Origin: Ascaphus truei
Lineage: Eukaryota > Chordata > Amphibia > Anura > Ascaphidae
DNA: 64,000 nt
Direction: 5' to 3'
Assembly (NCBI GenBank): GCA_036426205.1
Contig: CM071573.1
Location: forward strand, 46,863,789 to 46,927,788
Every line of letters starts with the position of its first letter. Positions within the stretch are counted from its first letter, which is position 1. Made by a program: the position numbers and the translations under genes. The notes beneath the pieces are model-generated. The model was not told the DNA's origin and made no database searches. It saw nothing but the letters and a program-made list of their open reading frames with translations. Positions 45,846-56,931 of the stretch are shown in pieces.

Positions 45846-47854
45846 GTAATGGGAACATCTGACTGTCTGTCATCTGTGTGGGGCTATCTCTTTGTCAAAC
45901 ATTTGTTTTTCTGGTTGTCTCTGAATCTGAGTCTTTATTAGAACTGTCCTTTTTTTTGACAAAGTATCTAATTGACTATCTTTGGCTGGTATCTGGGTGT
46001 CTCTTTCTGGCAGGGTATCTAAATATCTCTGTGTTGTGGCTGTCTTCCCTGGGTCTCTGAGTTTCTACACATCTCTTTAATAGGGCTGTTCTTCTACTGG
46101 TATCTAATTGTTTGCATGGCCTTCTGGAGGGGTATCAGAGTATCTATCAAAATTTTTTTTTAATCCCATTGGTGTACTGTATGTTTGTTTGATTGTCCTT
46201 CTGAGTACATTTGTGTTGGATCTGTTGAGTTGTCTGAGTATCATTCTGTCAGGGCTGCTTCTTTCTGGCAGGGTTTTTTTCTCATTGTATATATCTGTCA
46301 GTGACGACTCTCTCTGGGTGTCAGGGTTTTTTCTGGATATAACGGCGCAGGGTTGTGTGTTTGAGAGCATACAAGGGTCTCCTATTGTACTTTGTGTAAA
46401 GATTTCCGCAGAATTGATGCTTGGCCTGTATATACAGGACTCTGGTGGCTCATCTCTCTCATAAACCACTCAATGTGATCGTTCTTCTCTCCCTGCAGAT
46501 TTTGTCCTGCCGCCTCCTCCACCCGCTGAGGACTCTCTCACGTCTCCTACTGCTTCCTTTCCACCTCCCCCGCTCTCCTTTAGAGATGAGGGGCTCAGCT
46601 CCCCCACTGGCAGCTTCCCACCCCCTCCCCCGCCTGACTTTTCTGAGCTCTTCCCGCTCCCAGGCGAAGAGTCCTTCCCATCACCACCACCTCTGGAGGA
46701 GACCACTGGCGAGACCATTGGAGAAAGTTGCAGCCAGGTAACCGGAAGTGAGGGAAGTAAATAAAGAGCAATGAATCTTTGTGTGGTTTTATCACTGACA
46801 TTGTATTGTCTCTTTGGCAGGTGAATCTCATACAAAACACAATTTCTGTGGTTCCTCCACCACCACCTCCTCCTCCCATATTTTCCCCTAAACCTGCTGC
46901 CCCTTCAATAATTGCTCCTAAACCTACTGCCCCTAAACCTGCTGCTCCTCACACATTTTCCCCCAAACCTGCTCTTCCTCACACATTTTCCCCCAAGCCT
47001 GCTCTTCCTATTACATCTACCTCTACACCTGTAGCCCCTACCTCATCTGCCCCTGCACCGCCATCAACACAAACATTTTCCCCTAAACCTATTATCCCTC
47101 CCATATTTTCCCCGAAACCTATTACCCCTCCCACATTTGCTCCGAAGCTTGCTACTCCTCCCTCATTCACCCCTAAATCTTCTGCCCCACACACATTCTC
47201 CCCCAAGCCTGTAGATCCACCCATAGAAGTTCCTCAACCTCCACAGAAATTCCCCTCACCCCAGCCAGCTCCCAAACTAACACCAAAGTGCACAGCTGAA
47301 GCCCCTGCCCCTCCAGTCCTATCTGGTACACAATCACCTGGATTCACCTTTGTGCAGCAACGTGAGAAACCTAGAGTTCTGGAGAAGCCGAAGGTTGAAA
47401 TGGAAGGGTCACAGTCCGAGAATGTTAGGAGCCTGAGGTCCCAGGCTGAGAATGTCAGGAGTTTGGGGTCACAGCCCGAGAGTGTCAGGATTCTGGGGAC
47501 ACATTCCAATGGAACCCAGGGCCTGAAATCACAACCAGAAGTATTGCAGAATAAAAAACCACAGTCTGATGGAGTCCAGAAGAAAGGGCCTCAACCTGAT
47601 GTGATGCCAAGACCACCTGAGACTGTGAGTGATGCAGGAAATACAGAACCTCCGAGAAGATCTCAGGATCTCTGAGTTTAGTACACTTTTTTTTATTATT
47701 TATTTATTTTGTTTTGTTTTGCAGGATCAAGCTGGAGGTCCCCAAGGACTAAATATGAAGGAGGTGGAGGAGCTGGAAATGCTGACGCAGCAACTCATGC
47801 GAGAGATGGACAACCAGCCCACACCCGAGACACACAGCATGGGTATAAAGACAG

Positions 47855-47888
<34 letters not shown>

Positions 47889-48071
47889 TATATAGATATA
47901 TAGATATATAGATATATAGATATATATATATATATATATACGCACGCAACACACACACTCCGCAACACACACACACACACACTCCGCAACACACACACAC
48001 ACACACTCCGCAACACACACACACACACAATCCGCAACACACACACAATCCGCAACACACACACAATCCGC

Positions 48072-48143
<72 letters not shown>

Positions 48144-51100
48144 GCAACACACTCAAAATGAAAAGTTGTTTAATCCGTGATATACATCAGGCAATCACAG
48201 AAACTCTAGCAGAGCGACGTACGTTTCTGACCACCGGGTCTTTTCACGTATGTGTGTGTGTGTATATATACATTCCCATTTTGGGTATCCTCACAAGTGA
48301 CGGGGGTAGCTAACTCCTGTTCACGATCTTATATTTTGAGGGCTCTTGGCCTTTCTCAGTTGGCTGTCAAAGTGGGATAATTGTCTGTGGCACGGAGCCC
48401 ATTTATATACGAAATGCTTAGTACAAAGATGTAAATCATACCGTTACGTGCCACAGAACTTATAAACACTGTACTCGGATCTTATCGCCTCTCTTTTTAA
48501 GTAAATAACCTATATACTGTGCAGAGTGATTCATCGTTTCAACAATCTTTATGGGCCTCAGTTAGCCTAAAATGAATTGTCAAGTGGATGAGTGAAGTGG
48601 AGTCATAAGTGGTTAACCCGAGGTCACTGGGGACAAGTGAAATTTCAACTGTTTATATAAAGGCCCATGCTGGTGTGTTTAATTTATACAGTTTGGCTTT
48701 TTTTGGCTTGTCTGGTTTTAGCTGATTTTTCAAAGCTGTTTCACAGTGGAGCTTTCTGAGTTCAGTTTGGTTGTCCTCCTCACTGACTTCATCTTGGAGC
48801 CGTCAGGTTTAGGTTGGATAAATGTTTGAAGTGTTTTTAGTATGCTGTGTGTCAGCCTCACGTTGGAAAGAAGTCTGGAAATGTGGCGTTATCCCATTTG
48901 TGCTTGACCATTACCCAGAATCGCTAGCTGCGGTGGAAGTACTGTATGCTAAGCCAGCGGTGCGCAAACTGGGGGGCGTGAGATTGCCTGCGGGGGGGGG
49001 GGGCGCGCGGTTTAGAGGCCCAGTGCCCTTCCCGAAGGCACTTAAATTAAATGCCGGGGGAGCTGCAGGGCCTCTGTAAACCCTTTACTTACCTTGGCTC
49101 CACATAAGTCGCATGGCGGCAAATGACGCCGCGAGGTTGTGACGTCACGCTGCTATGGCAACATGACATGACGCCGGGGTGAGGGGGGGCAGGGAAAAAA
49201 GTTTGCGCCCCCCTTTGCTTAGCGACCATGGGGGATGACCGAATAGCAGACCATTTTTTTTTTTTTTAAATAACTTTTATTTTATTAGGTGATCCAGTAC
49301 ATACAAAATAACACAATCCATAGGCTTTTGTAAAATCACCAGTTCCTTTTTTTCCAGTACATTGAATGACACGAACGTGACAGACTTGACAGACAAAAAG
49401 ACATGACTTCAGGGTGTCTGGGAGGGGAGGCGACCTTGTTGCCTGATGGACGGAGGCAGCTTTTTTATTTTATTTTTTTCTCCCTTCCCTTCCTTCCACC
49501 GGTTTGTGACGTAGTAGGGATGTGCGGGTCTAGCAGACCTTTTTTATTTCTTTATTTTTTCTTTCTCTCCCTGTACGGTGGATGTTTTTTGTCACTCTTT
49601 TTTAACCACTAACCTTTTAATGGTTGACCAAACAATACTTCCCAGTAGTGATGTACCAAGTACCCGGCATACCCAGCCATATTTCACCTACTCGGAAATT
49701 ACCCGGACCATGCCCATGGCGCTGGAACCCGGTGCCGGGTACTTCCGTCCTGCTCTGCTCCCTCGGTCCTCCTCAATCACCCCCATTCCTTCGGGGCGGC
49801 AGGAGAAGAGGATGGAGAACGGTAAAAGGAGCATAGCAGCCGGCGGTGGAGGGAGAAGAGGACCACGTGAGCGGCACAGGATGACGGCCGGGGAGGAGCG
49901 CGCTGTCGCAGCGGCAGGCACCGGAAGTCAGGGAAGACTTCCGGGTCGGACCGCTGGGGCGCTCTCCTCCCCGGCTGTTCTCCTGCTCCGCTCACATGGT
50001 CCTCTTCTCCCTCCACCGCCGGCAGCTGTCCTCCCGCCGCCGCCCTGCACTTACCGCCCTCTTCCACCGAACCCCAAGGCTACGAGGCCGGGTAATTTTT
50101 CTTTTTTCCCTGTATTTTTTTTTTTAGGACCCGTTACATCACTACTTCCCTGTGGTTGTGTGTTGTGTTTTTTGTTTTTGTTTTTCCTGATCATGAAATA
50201 ACTAGTGCTCCCTTTTTTAATTATTTATTTTTTACTTTGATCACAAATCTACTAAACTGATTCTGTCGAAATTTGGGGAAAGTCATCCCTGACTGCAAGC
50301 TGTAACCCAGTCTAACGTGTGCGTCCAGAGCTAAGGGAACATTTAATGCAGATAGTTAGTTTAGAGCCTGTATGATAATATAAAAGAAATCCATTCTGTT
50401 TGTCAAACCGGTTTCACTTCTCCTTTATAAACACTGTATGGTTTGCAGATGTCATTGCGCATACAGTACAGATAGGGGGCGCTGCTCCTAGATTAATCCC
50501 TTCCATGTCACTGTGATTTATAGGTCCTTTTTACTGGAAAAGGGTTAAATGTATTTCATTTTGTGCTGGCTTTTGACGAGGAAAAGGACAAATGAAGATA
50601 AGTGATGTGGTTGTTATTGGTGACTATATTCGGGGAGAATATTTGTTAGTGCTCCATATTTTATTTATTTTCGTATAGCTTTTATGAGGGGTAATTGAGC
50701 ATAATTTCCTCTTCAGATGTCTTGTTGAATCCCAATGATATGACTTGTGTTTTTACGTTTCGGTTGCATTGAACACTCCAATTTACATGACATTTGGCAA
50801 TTTGGTTTTAGTATTGATATGTAACCAAGAAAGCGACGTGTGTAATATTCCAGCACATAGGGAGCTGAAGGGACTCTGTGTAAAATGGTCAAGGTAAGAT
50901 TTGCTTAGCCATTTAATGCTAATCACTATAGCACTTCTTCCCATTGTGCCGGCGAGAAACATCATGGAATAAATAGTAAGGATAAAAGCTGCTGCGGAGA
51001 GGAATTCGTGTTCCCTGTGCATGTAACGGTCTCGTGATGTCTCACCAGGTCAGTGTGGCATCTGTGGCCGAGGGTTGTCTCGCACAGAGACGGTCGTGCG

Positions 51101-53003
51101 AGCTGGAGAGCACCTTTATCACGTGGCGTGTTTCACATGTACCAAGTGTGATCAGCAGCTGCAGGGGCAGCAGTACTACGAGAGTGCGGGGAGGCCGCTG
51201 TGCGAGGAGTGTTACCAGGTACGTTGCCTGCGCGATGTACAGGAAATAGACCCCGCTGGAATTATTTCCCCCGCACCCTAAAAATTAACAGAAAACATCA
51301 TATAATGATGCAGAGTTCATTCTTGCAGATAAATATCATTATAAGTATTTTCAATCTACGGAGAATCGTCAAGTGCTGATTTTTTGTTTTGTCTTTTAAC
51401 CCTCAATCATACCGAGCCCCCTAGCTGGAGTTGGGAGGGGGTTGCATTGCGTTAGGAGTGGGGATTACCTCGCAAGTCCCCCTGGCAGTGAAGATGTTAG
51501 GAGAGGTGTGTGTGATCACAGAATGTCTCTTAGGTTGTTGGAACACTGCTGTGTCACAACGTGATTGCTTTGTGCCTTTCAGTCTCGGAGCACGTCAGAG
51601 CGCTCCAGTCTTGAAGTAATCGCAGTGTAATTGTACCTATGGGGACTGAAGCCTTTCTTTTAATTACAGACTCCAGTCTGACTCATTTTAGGAGACTACT
51701 AAGAAATACTTCATTCCCTTTCACTCTGAAGCATAAATCTTTTTTAAAATGCAGCGTTTTCCCCCATTGTATAACCGGATTATATCATTGTGTATTTAGA
51801 GCGTATGAGACCACACTGGGTCACAGGAAGCCTGTCTGTTATTGTACGGGGAGCCTTGCCAGTACACATTGTGAGAGAGTGCTGCATTATACACACTCTC
51901 AGCTCTCTGAGGGTTGTGGGGTCTCTCTCTCAACATATTTTAGTGCTGTGCAGTGAGATCACGCGCATGTTAGGTTTTTGTCTGTCTGGAGACATGCACT
52001 GTGAGAGAGTGCCTGGTCAAAGTGTACCTGTCTCTCAGGGCTCAATAATGTGCTGTGCCGTGGGAGAGTGCTGTAGTCTCTCTAAGAACACATGGGAGTG
52101 CTATGAGTTGTAGAGTGCAGGGTTGAGTGTCTGTCTCTGGATGCATTGTGGAGTGCTGTGCAGTGAGAGCACTGGATTATGTAGTCTCTTTCTCATAGGA
52201 CACATTAGAGTGCTGTGCAGTATGTGAGATGAAGATCACAGAGCGCTTGCTGAGAGCGATGGGCAAGGCATATCACCCATCCTGTTTCACCTGTGCAGTG
52301 TGTAAGCGCTCTCTGCAGGGGGAACCCTTCATCGTGGATCAGAACAACCAACCACACTGCGTGGCAGACTACCACAGGTTAGCACTCTCATATGCTTTCA
52401 CTCGCTCCATGGCAGTTTCTTTTGCGCTCTTCTATTTCTTTCTCCTGATCGCAGATGTCTCTGTCTGTGGGTTTCCCTGTGTTTTCACTGTCGTAATCTC
52501 TCACTCTTTCCATTGGTCCTCACAGGCGGTACGCGCCTCGCTGTTCTGTATGTGGAGAGCCCATCGCTCCAGAGCCTGGACGAGATGAGACGGTGCGGGT
52601 GGTTGCTCTTGAGAAAAACTTCCACATGATGTGCTACAAGTGTGAGGTATGAGATGTCCCCTCCCTCATTGTCTAATACTCTTCCTGATGTTCCCCATCT
52701 CCTTGCTTCTCTCCCTGCTCTTATCTTTCTTTCACTCCTCTCAAGCTCCTCGACCTTGTATTTCTTCCGCTGTCCTCCCCTTGCATCTCTTTCCTATCCC
52801 TGATACCATTTCTCTCCCTTGTCTGGCTTCTCCCTCCTCTTTGATCTAGTCCCTCCCCCATTACTCTCCATGACCATGTGTATCTCTCTCAGGACTGTGC
52901 CTGTCCCCTCTCTATTGACGCTGATGATTCTGGCTGTTTCCCATTGGATGGCCATGTTCTGTGTAAGAAGTGTCACACGATGCGCGCTCGTGCCGCACTC
53001 TGA
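45578..53003 (+). CDS. ZYX: Zyxin (spliced gene, eight coding exons, 669 aa)
   Basis: Zyxin is a LIM protein of focal adhesions and stress fibres; it recruits Ena/VASP to sites of actin assembly and can enter the nucleus. The coding exons are 45578-45845, 46499-46737, 46821-47624, 47725-47842, 51049-51218, 52199-52377, 52526-52646 and 52893-53003, all with GT/AG introns and matching phases. Residues 1-89 hold the conserved [20 protein letters not shown] start. FPPPP motifs lie at 110-114 and 129-133 with FPSPPP at 148-153. An SPKP-rich linker spans 170-437. LIM1 starts at C479, LIM2 at C539 and LIM3 at C599, each with the zinc-ligand spacing. The ATG has a good context (caagATGG). The leucine-rich segment that carries the nuclear-export signal in other zyxins is not found. 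Confidence 0.95.
46499..46737 (+). CDS. ZYX: ZYX coding exon 2: FPPPP (Ena/VASP-binding) exon
   Basis: Residues 90-169, acceptor 'ccctgcag|at', donor 'agccag|gtaacc'. Two FPPPP motifs and one FPSPPP sit among acidic residues, the arrangement bound by EVH1 domains of Ena/VASP proteins. The following intron is only 83 bp. Confidence 0.93.
46821..47624 (+). CDS. ZYX: ZYX coding exon 3: proline-rich linker
   Basis: Residues 170-437, acceptor 'tttggcag|gtg', donor 'gagact|gtgagt'. It opens with eight prolines, then about ten degenerate copies of F(S/T/A)PK(P/L/S) spaced by 6-20 residues, then the conserved [12 protein letters not shown] block. A set of 'SQ(P/S)E(N/S)VR' repeats follows near the end. 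The linker is low-complexity and probably disordered. Confidence 0.92.
47725..47842 (+). CDS. ZYX: ZYX coding exon 4: pre-LIM helix
   Basis: Residues 438-476 plus one base, acceptor 'gttttgcag|gat', donor 'agcatgg|gtataa'. It includes [18 protein letters not shown], the conserved leucine-rich helix just before the LIM region in vertebrate zyxins. The following 3.2-kb intron is filled with repeats. Confidence 0.92.
47857..48158. repeat. TA/TAGA and CA microsatellites in a ZYX intron
   Basis: A TATATA/TAGATA tract passes into CA arrays punctuated by 'ctccgcaac' and 'aatccgcaac' every 20-30 bp. It begins 15 bases after the donor of coding exon 4. Cys/Val-rich frames on the minus strand are artefacts. 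Confidence 0.93.
48211..48247 (-). ncRNA. Hammerhead-like motif in a ZYX intron (antisense)
   Basis: On the minus strand GUGAAAA (48247-48241, two changes from CUGANGA) is followed by a perfect stem II, GACC-CGGU-GGUC. Then come A, GAAA (48227-48224), the palindromic CGUACG stem III and GUC as the cleavage triplet. Stem I cannot be completed because microsatellite DNA lies upstream. It is antisense to ZYX, so it would not be part of the ZYX pre-mRNA. Confidence 0.5.
48955..49215. mobile_element. hAT-type MITE (second copy) in a ZYX intron
   Basis: It starts CAGCGGTGCGCAAACT and ends 'agtttgcgcccccctt', like the copy at 1537-1802. The flanking 8-mers 'tgctaagc' and 'tgcttagc' differ at one base. 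It is GC-rich and non-coding. Confidence 0.82.
49643..50150. mobile_element. Palindromic MITE in a ZYX intron
   Basis: The ends 'cagtagtgatgtacc' and 'gttacatcactact' are inverted. The interior folds back on itself: 'ggagggagaagaggaccac' near 49850 is inverted as 'gtcctcttctccctcc' near 50000. Possible flanks are 'atacttcc' and 'ctacttcc'. The 207-codon frame over it is a by-product of GC richness. Confidence 0.65.
50151..51048. other. Remainder of the large ZYX intron
   Basis: Mostly AT-rich with no exon-like segment between matching splice sites. A GAAACG-like word near 50757 was examined as a hammerhead and rejected. Confidence 0.5.
51049..51218 (+). CDS. ZYX: ZYX coding exon 5: LIM1
   Basis: Residues 477-533, acceptor 'ctcaccag|gt', donor 'taccag|gtacgt'. 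The zinc ligands are CGIC, then HVAC, CTKC, and CEEC, giving a complete LIM domain. Confidence 0.94.
52199..52377 (+). CDS. ZYX: ZYX coding exon 6: LIM2
   Basis: Residues 534-592 plus two bases, acceptor 'tctcatag|gac', donor 'ccacag|gttagc'. It starts DTLE as in mammals; the ligands are CAVC, HPSC, CAVC and CVAD. The core '[11 protein letters not shown]' and '[11 protein letters not shown]' are strongly conserved. Confidence 0.95.
52526..52646 (+). CDS. ZYX: ZYX coding exon 7: LIM3, first half
   Basis: Residues 593-633, acceptor 'cctcacag|gcgg', donor 'tgtgag|gtatga'. It contains [12 protein letters not shown] and [17 protein letters not shown], with ligands C599, C602 and the following H and C. 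Confidence 0.95.
52893..53003 (+). CDS. ZYX: ZYX coding exon 8: LIM3, second half, and stop
   Basis: Residues 634-669 and TGA at 53001-53003, acceptor 'tctctcag|gac'. It contains [18 protein letters not shown] and the final ligands CKKCH. The tail after the last ligand is MRARAAL. Confidence 0.95.
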   Translation, partial: DCACPLSIDADDSGCFPLDGHVLCKKCHTMRARAAL

Positions 53004-53600
53004 CCGCTGCATGTTCATCACCGGATCCTGCCGATTTATGACCTTTGTCCATATTCACCAAAGACTCATGGACCATCTTATCACTCCATCCACTTTGCTG
53101 CTGATGACGCAGTGTTCGTGTTATGGTTATTAATCAGTTTACAGCTTCTGCGGAGATTGCTAGGTAACTGCTGGTTAGCTGCTAACTGCTTGTTACTATA
53201 TTTTTGCTCCTCTGACAGCCACATGACGGCTTTTACTTGTATTGGCAAGTTTCCGACGTACGTATCTTTTTCTTTTTTTTCTTTCCCTTTTCTTGCATTC
53301 CCTTTTTCATCTCCTCCCCTGGACCTTGTTCTGCCCTTGTTCTATGCACACTCATTCTTACAGAAGAGGGTAAGCAGCAGGGTAGGGGTTGGATGGTATG
53401 GAGCAGGTTATTCACTGAAGGGCGGTGCTGGGCTGCCCAGCTGGCCTTTTTCTTGGACTAACCAGTAAGAAGAGGATTGAGAGCGATCGGGGGAGGTTCC
53501 GAAGAACATATCTTGAACATAATTGTGGGTAAAGGTGAAAGTGAAACTATTGTAGGGTTTGTACTTTTTTGTGACTGGGTGGGATAGATTTCAAATAATC

Positions 53601-53606
53601 AATAAA
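53601..53606 (+). terminator. ZYX: ZYX polyadenylation signal
   Basis: AATAAA lies about 600 bp after the stop codon and is followed about 20 bases on by 'gagcttctcctgtttg'. It is the first canonical signal downstream of ZYX and gives a 3' untranslated region of about 620 bp. Confidence 0.6.
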
Positions 53607-53626
53607 GCATTTTATACAAAGAGCTT

Positions 53627-54046
53627 CTCCTGTTTGAAGGTTCTCTGCACAACCTCAACAGAAATCACAATGGACTTAATGTAATTCGTGACAATTAGTG
53701 CAGTGTATTGCTTGCCAGCAAAAGAGAGACTGTAGAGGTCTCCTTTAAACATGAAGTACTATGTATCAAATATATGGATAGGATCAGGCCCATAAATATT
53801 TTTGTGGAGTATACTTGCGTGGGTATCCAGAGGTAGAGAATAAGAACGCCTACCTGTCCCCACTCATAAGAGCGTGCAGCGTCCAGGAAATATAAATGGC
53901 GTAGAATTTTCTTATATGTCCTTTAAATACTTGATAAACACCCCCCTAAACATCCACATGTTTCCTCCAATAAGGTAAATGACTAGTCACACAGTCGGAT
54001 GTACCTTAATCTTCTTGAATTGTGGGCCTGATCGCTATCCTCCGGT
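53627..54046. other. No gene seen
   Basis: Intergenic sequence between ZYX and the Penelope-like remnant, with no clear structure. Confidence 0.4.
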
Positions 54047-54166
54047 GTGCCGTCTGCGAGGGTAAAATAGAGCAAAAATGAAGAAACTGCAATGCACCAC
54101 CAAAAAGGAGGAGGAGAAGAGAAGGACATGGTTACAAACTGCTTTATTGGATCCTTGGCAAATAGA

Positions 54167-54200
54167 CCGACATTTTTCGCGCTTCTGGCGCTTTCTCGAG
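54167..54200 (-). ncRNA. Hammerhead-like motif in left arm of the Penelope-like remnant
   Basis: On the minus strand CUCGAGA (two changes from CUGANGA) is followed by stem II, GCGC-CAGAA-GCGC. Then come GAAA (54178-54175), a short A/U-rich stem III and GUC at 54171-54169. GGUC after the cleavage site can pair with GACC upstream of the box. Confidence 0.5.
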
Positions 54201-55217
54201 GTCCCTTGTGAGCTAGCCTCCGTCGGGACTTTTAAATACCCTGCTTTCCCGGCAAAAAAAGCCGGTGGTGGTGTCATCACGCATCAGCTGGCGCGTCATC
54301 ACGCAAGGTATGTAGAGCAATAAAAAAAATGTTAAAACAACTTTGACAAAATACATATAAAACAAGGAAATGGGACAAATCCTTCCACATGGCTCATGCT
54401 AACTTGTTGTGAAATAAAGTGGTTAGAAAATGGCAACACACTGTCCCTGGACAGAATAAAATTAAAAACAAGATATCAAAAACAGTTATAGGTTCTGTAG
54501 AATGACTGCCTTTCAACACACAATACCACTAAGCAATAAAACAAACCATATAGCATAATTGTGTACAAAGATTGACAATGAATTTCCACGTTATTACAGA
54601 ATTGAGCCATCAAACATTAACTAACTCTTATACATATAAAATATTATGGGAGAATAGTAAGATTCATTAAATCATTCTCAACATAACACAAACAATTGCT
54701 AATATAGTAAGAATTGTACGTATAAGTAATAGGTGTAAATTCATAAATTAAATTTTTGAGATATTCCAAACCTATTATGAATATATTTCATTCTCATTTT
54801 AAACTTATTTTAAGCATATATTAAACACTGGCACAACTTATCCTTGAACAAACTGATTTTAAAACAATGTATTAACCATAAGTTAGAATTTATGGACAAG
54901 ATATTTAAACATTTTTGACTGTAGAGAAATGTAGGACTAATGATATAAAGAAACTAAAAATCAACAGAATTTTTTTTACAAGCAAACCTACTGTAGAAAG
55001 TGTAATTGAGGGAAAAGGTGGGGTTGGGTTTAGGGAAGGAAAGGTAATTAAACAACCTAAATGGTAATATGTACATTTGTCTACGGCCCAGTTTGTTAAC
55101 CTGATTTCCACCTCTAGTTAATGATGGGACCATTTCTATGCCCCTATCAATTTCTTAAGATTACCCTGGGGACATTGTGATAGATGTTTAGATACCGGGT
55201 GATTTAGGTCACGCTTA

Positions 55218-55520
55218 TTAATGAGCCCGACATGCTCCTGTATGCTGTTTGAGAGGTCTTATCGTCCTGCCCCCATACTGCTTCCCACAGGTCAGAAGGT
55301 AGACCACAAATTTGGTATCACAATTAATAAATGATTTAATACGAAAACTTCTGTCTGTGACTGGAAGCAAAACATGGGGAGGCTTGTATACTCGTACAAA
55401 TATTGCAATGTCCACAGGGGGAAAAAACAATGGGTTCATCAGTACAACTATTTGCTTGGTCTGACAAAAAGAAGCTTGGTGAAAGACTGTTCGCCAGGGT
55501 CTTAGCCCGTTTGAACACAT
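55218..55520 (-). pseudogene. GIY-YIG endonuclease end of a Penelope-like element
   Basis: A 100-codon minus-strand frame ends with VVYLLTCGKQYGGRTIRPLK, the VYLL-C-C-G-xYVGxT layout of GIY-YIG nucleases attached to Penelope-type reverse transcriptases. The family's usual second cysteine of the 'C-CG' motif and the V of YVG are replaced. The ATG is probably fortuitous. No RT motifs are found upstream, so only the C-terminus survives. Confidence 0.65.
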
Positions 55521-56357
55521 TTTGGGCCCTGGTCTACTTTATTGCTTATGGATGGATGTAATTGAAGTATCCCCCAATGTTTTTTTTTAAACTATTTTCT
55601 TAATGATATATGCTTGTGCACTGACCTGTGTGACAAACCAAGGGATTTTTTTTTTATTTTCCTATTCAATATGTGCATCAATACAATCTGCACACTGACA
55701 CGTGATTAGCTAAGCTGCAGATCGATCCGTTCTCCTGTAATTGATCGCTTGCTCCGGGTTATTTAATTCAGTTCTTGCACAGCATTCTGGGCAATGTAGT
55801 TTTGGAATATGATTGATTGGGCAGTTACTAGATACATTTGGTTCACTGCTAGAGAGAGGGTGGGGCTCAAGAGCCAGAGTCTATCAAAAGGGGAAGGGGC
55901 TGTCACTTTGGAAATGCTTCCTACATTAGAAACATTAAAAATGTCTTTAAAACATATATATTTTTTTTTAATGCTACAAGCATTCTCATAGTACAGAAAT
56001 GATTTATTAAAAAAATACAAAAAAAACCACATGTAGGATATTGCTTGAACTGCTGCTTTAATGTTTGATGGCTCAATTCTGTAATAACTTGGAAATTCAT
56101 TGTCAATCTTTGTACACAATTATGCTATATGTTTTGTTTTATTGCTGCGTGGTATTGTGTGTTGAAAGGCAATCATTCTACAGAAGCTATAACTGTTTTT
56201 GATATCTTGTTTTTAGTTTTATTCTGTCCAGGGAAAGTGTATTGCCATTTTCTAACCACTTTTATTTCACAAGTTAGCATGAGCTATGTGGAAGGATTTG
56301 GCCACTCCTGTTTCCTTATTTATATGTATTTTGTCAAAGTTGTTTTTAACTGTTTTT

Positions 56358-56763
56358 TTGAAGTGAAACTTCTTTAGTGGCACCTATTCTGATGGGGTAA
56401 AACGGGAGAGTTGGGGGCGAAATGTGAAACGGAAGTGACGTCACGGGACCCCCCCCTCCCCCCGCGTCTACTGTATCGCCGCCGGCGGGATATATGTAAG
56501 GTGCAGGGGGATATGTAAGGTCAAAGTCACGCGCGCAGTCACAGTCACAGTCACGCACGCACACTCGAGGAATTCACACTTAGTGCAAATAGCTAATGCG
56601 GGGGATGTGTGCCGAGCACGCGCATTCTAAGTCAAATTTATTTGCGTTTTGTCAATGAAATTGTATTTTGATTTTTAATTAAAACATCACCAACACAAAT
56701 ACAATTTCTGTGACAAAAGTCAAAGAAGTTTCACTTACTATGCGCGTGCTCAGCACACACAGC
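56358..56763. mobile_element. MITE insertion splitting the right arm
   Basis: Comparison of the two arms shows extra DNA here. It starts 'gaagtgaaacttcttt' and has the inverse 'aaagaagtttcacttac' near its end. It includes a compact copy of the 'caaatacaatttctgtgac' family seen at 31660-31990 and a GC-rich piece with 'gtgacgtcacgggacccc'. Confidence 0.6.
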
Positions 56764-56897
56764 TTTTTTTTATATTGCTCTACATACCTTGCGTGACGAG
56801 GCGCCAGCTGCTGCGTGATGACGCCACAACCGACTTTTTTTTTTGCCAGGAAAGCAGGGTATTTAAAAGTCCCGACGGAGGCTAGCTCAGAAGGGAC

Positions 56898-56931
56898 CTC
56901 GGGAAAGCGCCAGAAGCGCGGAACATGTCGG
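56898..56931 (+). ncRNA. Hammerhead-like motif in right arm (degenerate)
   Basis: It is the inverted partner of the motif at 54167-54200. It reads CUCGGGA, stem II GCGC-CAGAA-GCGC, GGAA in place of GAAA, the palindromic ACAUGU and GUC. The changed GAAA box suggests loss of activity; the intact ACAUGU stem III is the form typical of Penelope-type hammerheads. Confidence 0.45.

Noticed and set aside
47749..48156. Cys/Val- and Ile/Tyr-rich minus-strand frames
   Set aside because: Direct translation of CA and TA microsatellites.
49578..50201. 207-codon + strand frame in a ZYX intron
   Set aside because: It lies within a palindromic GC-rich MITE, and both strands give similar long frames.
50740..50775. 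Minus-strand 'accgaaacgt' as another hammerhead
   Set aside because: Only the GAAAC word is present; box 1 and stem II are missing.
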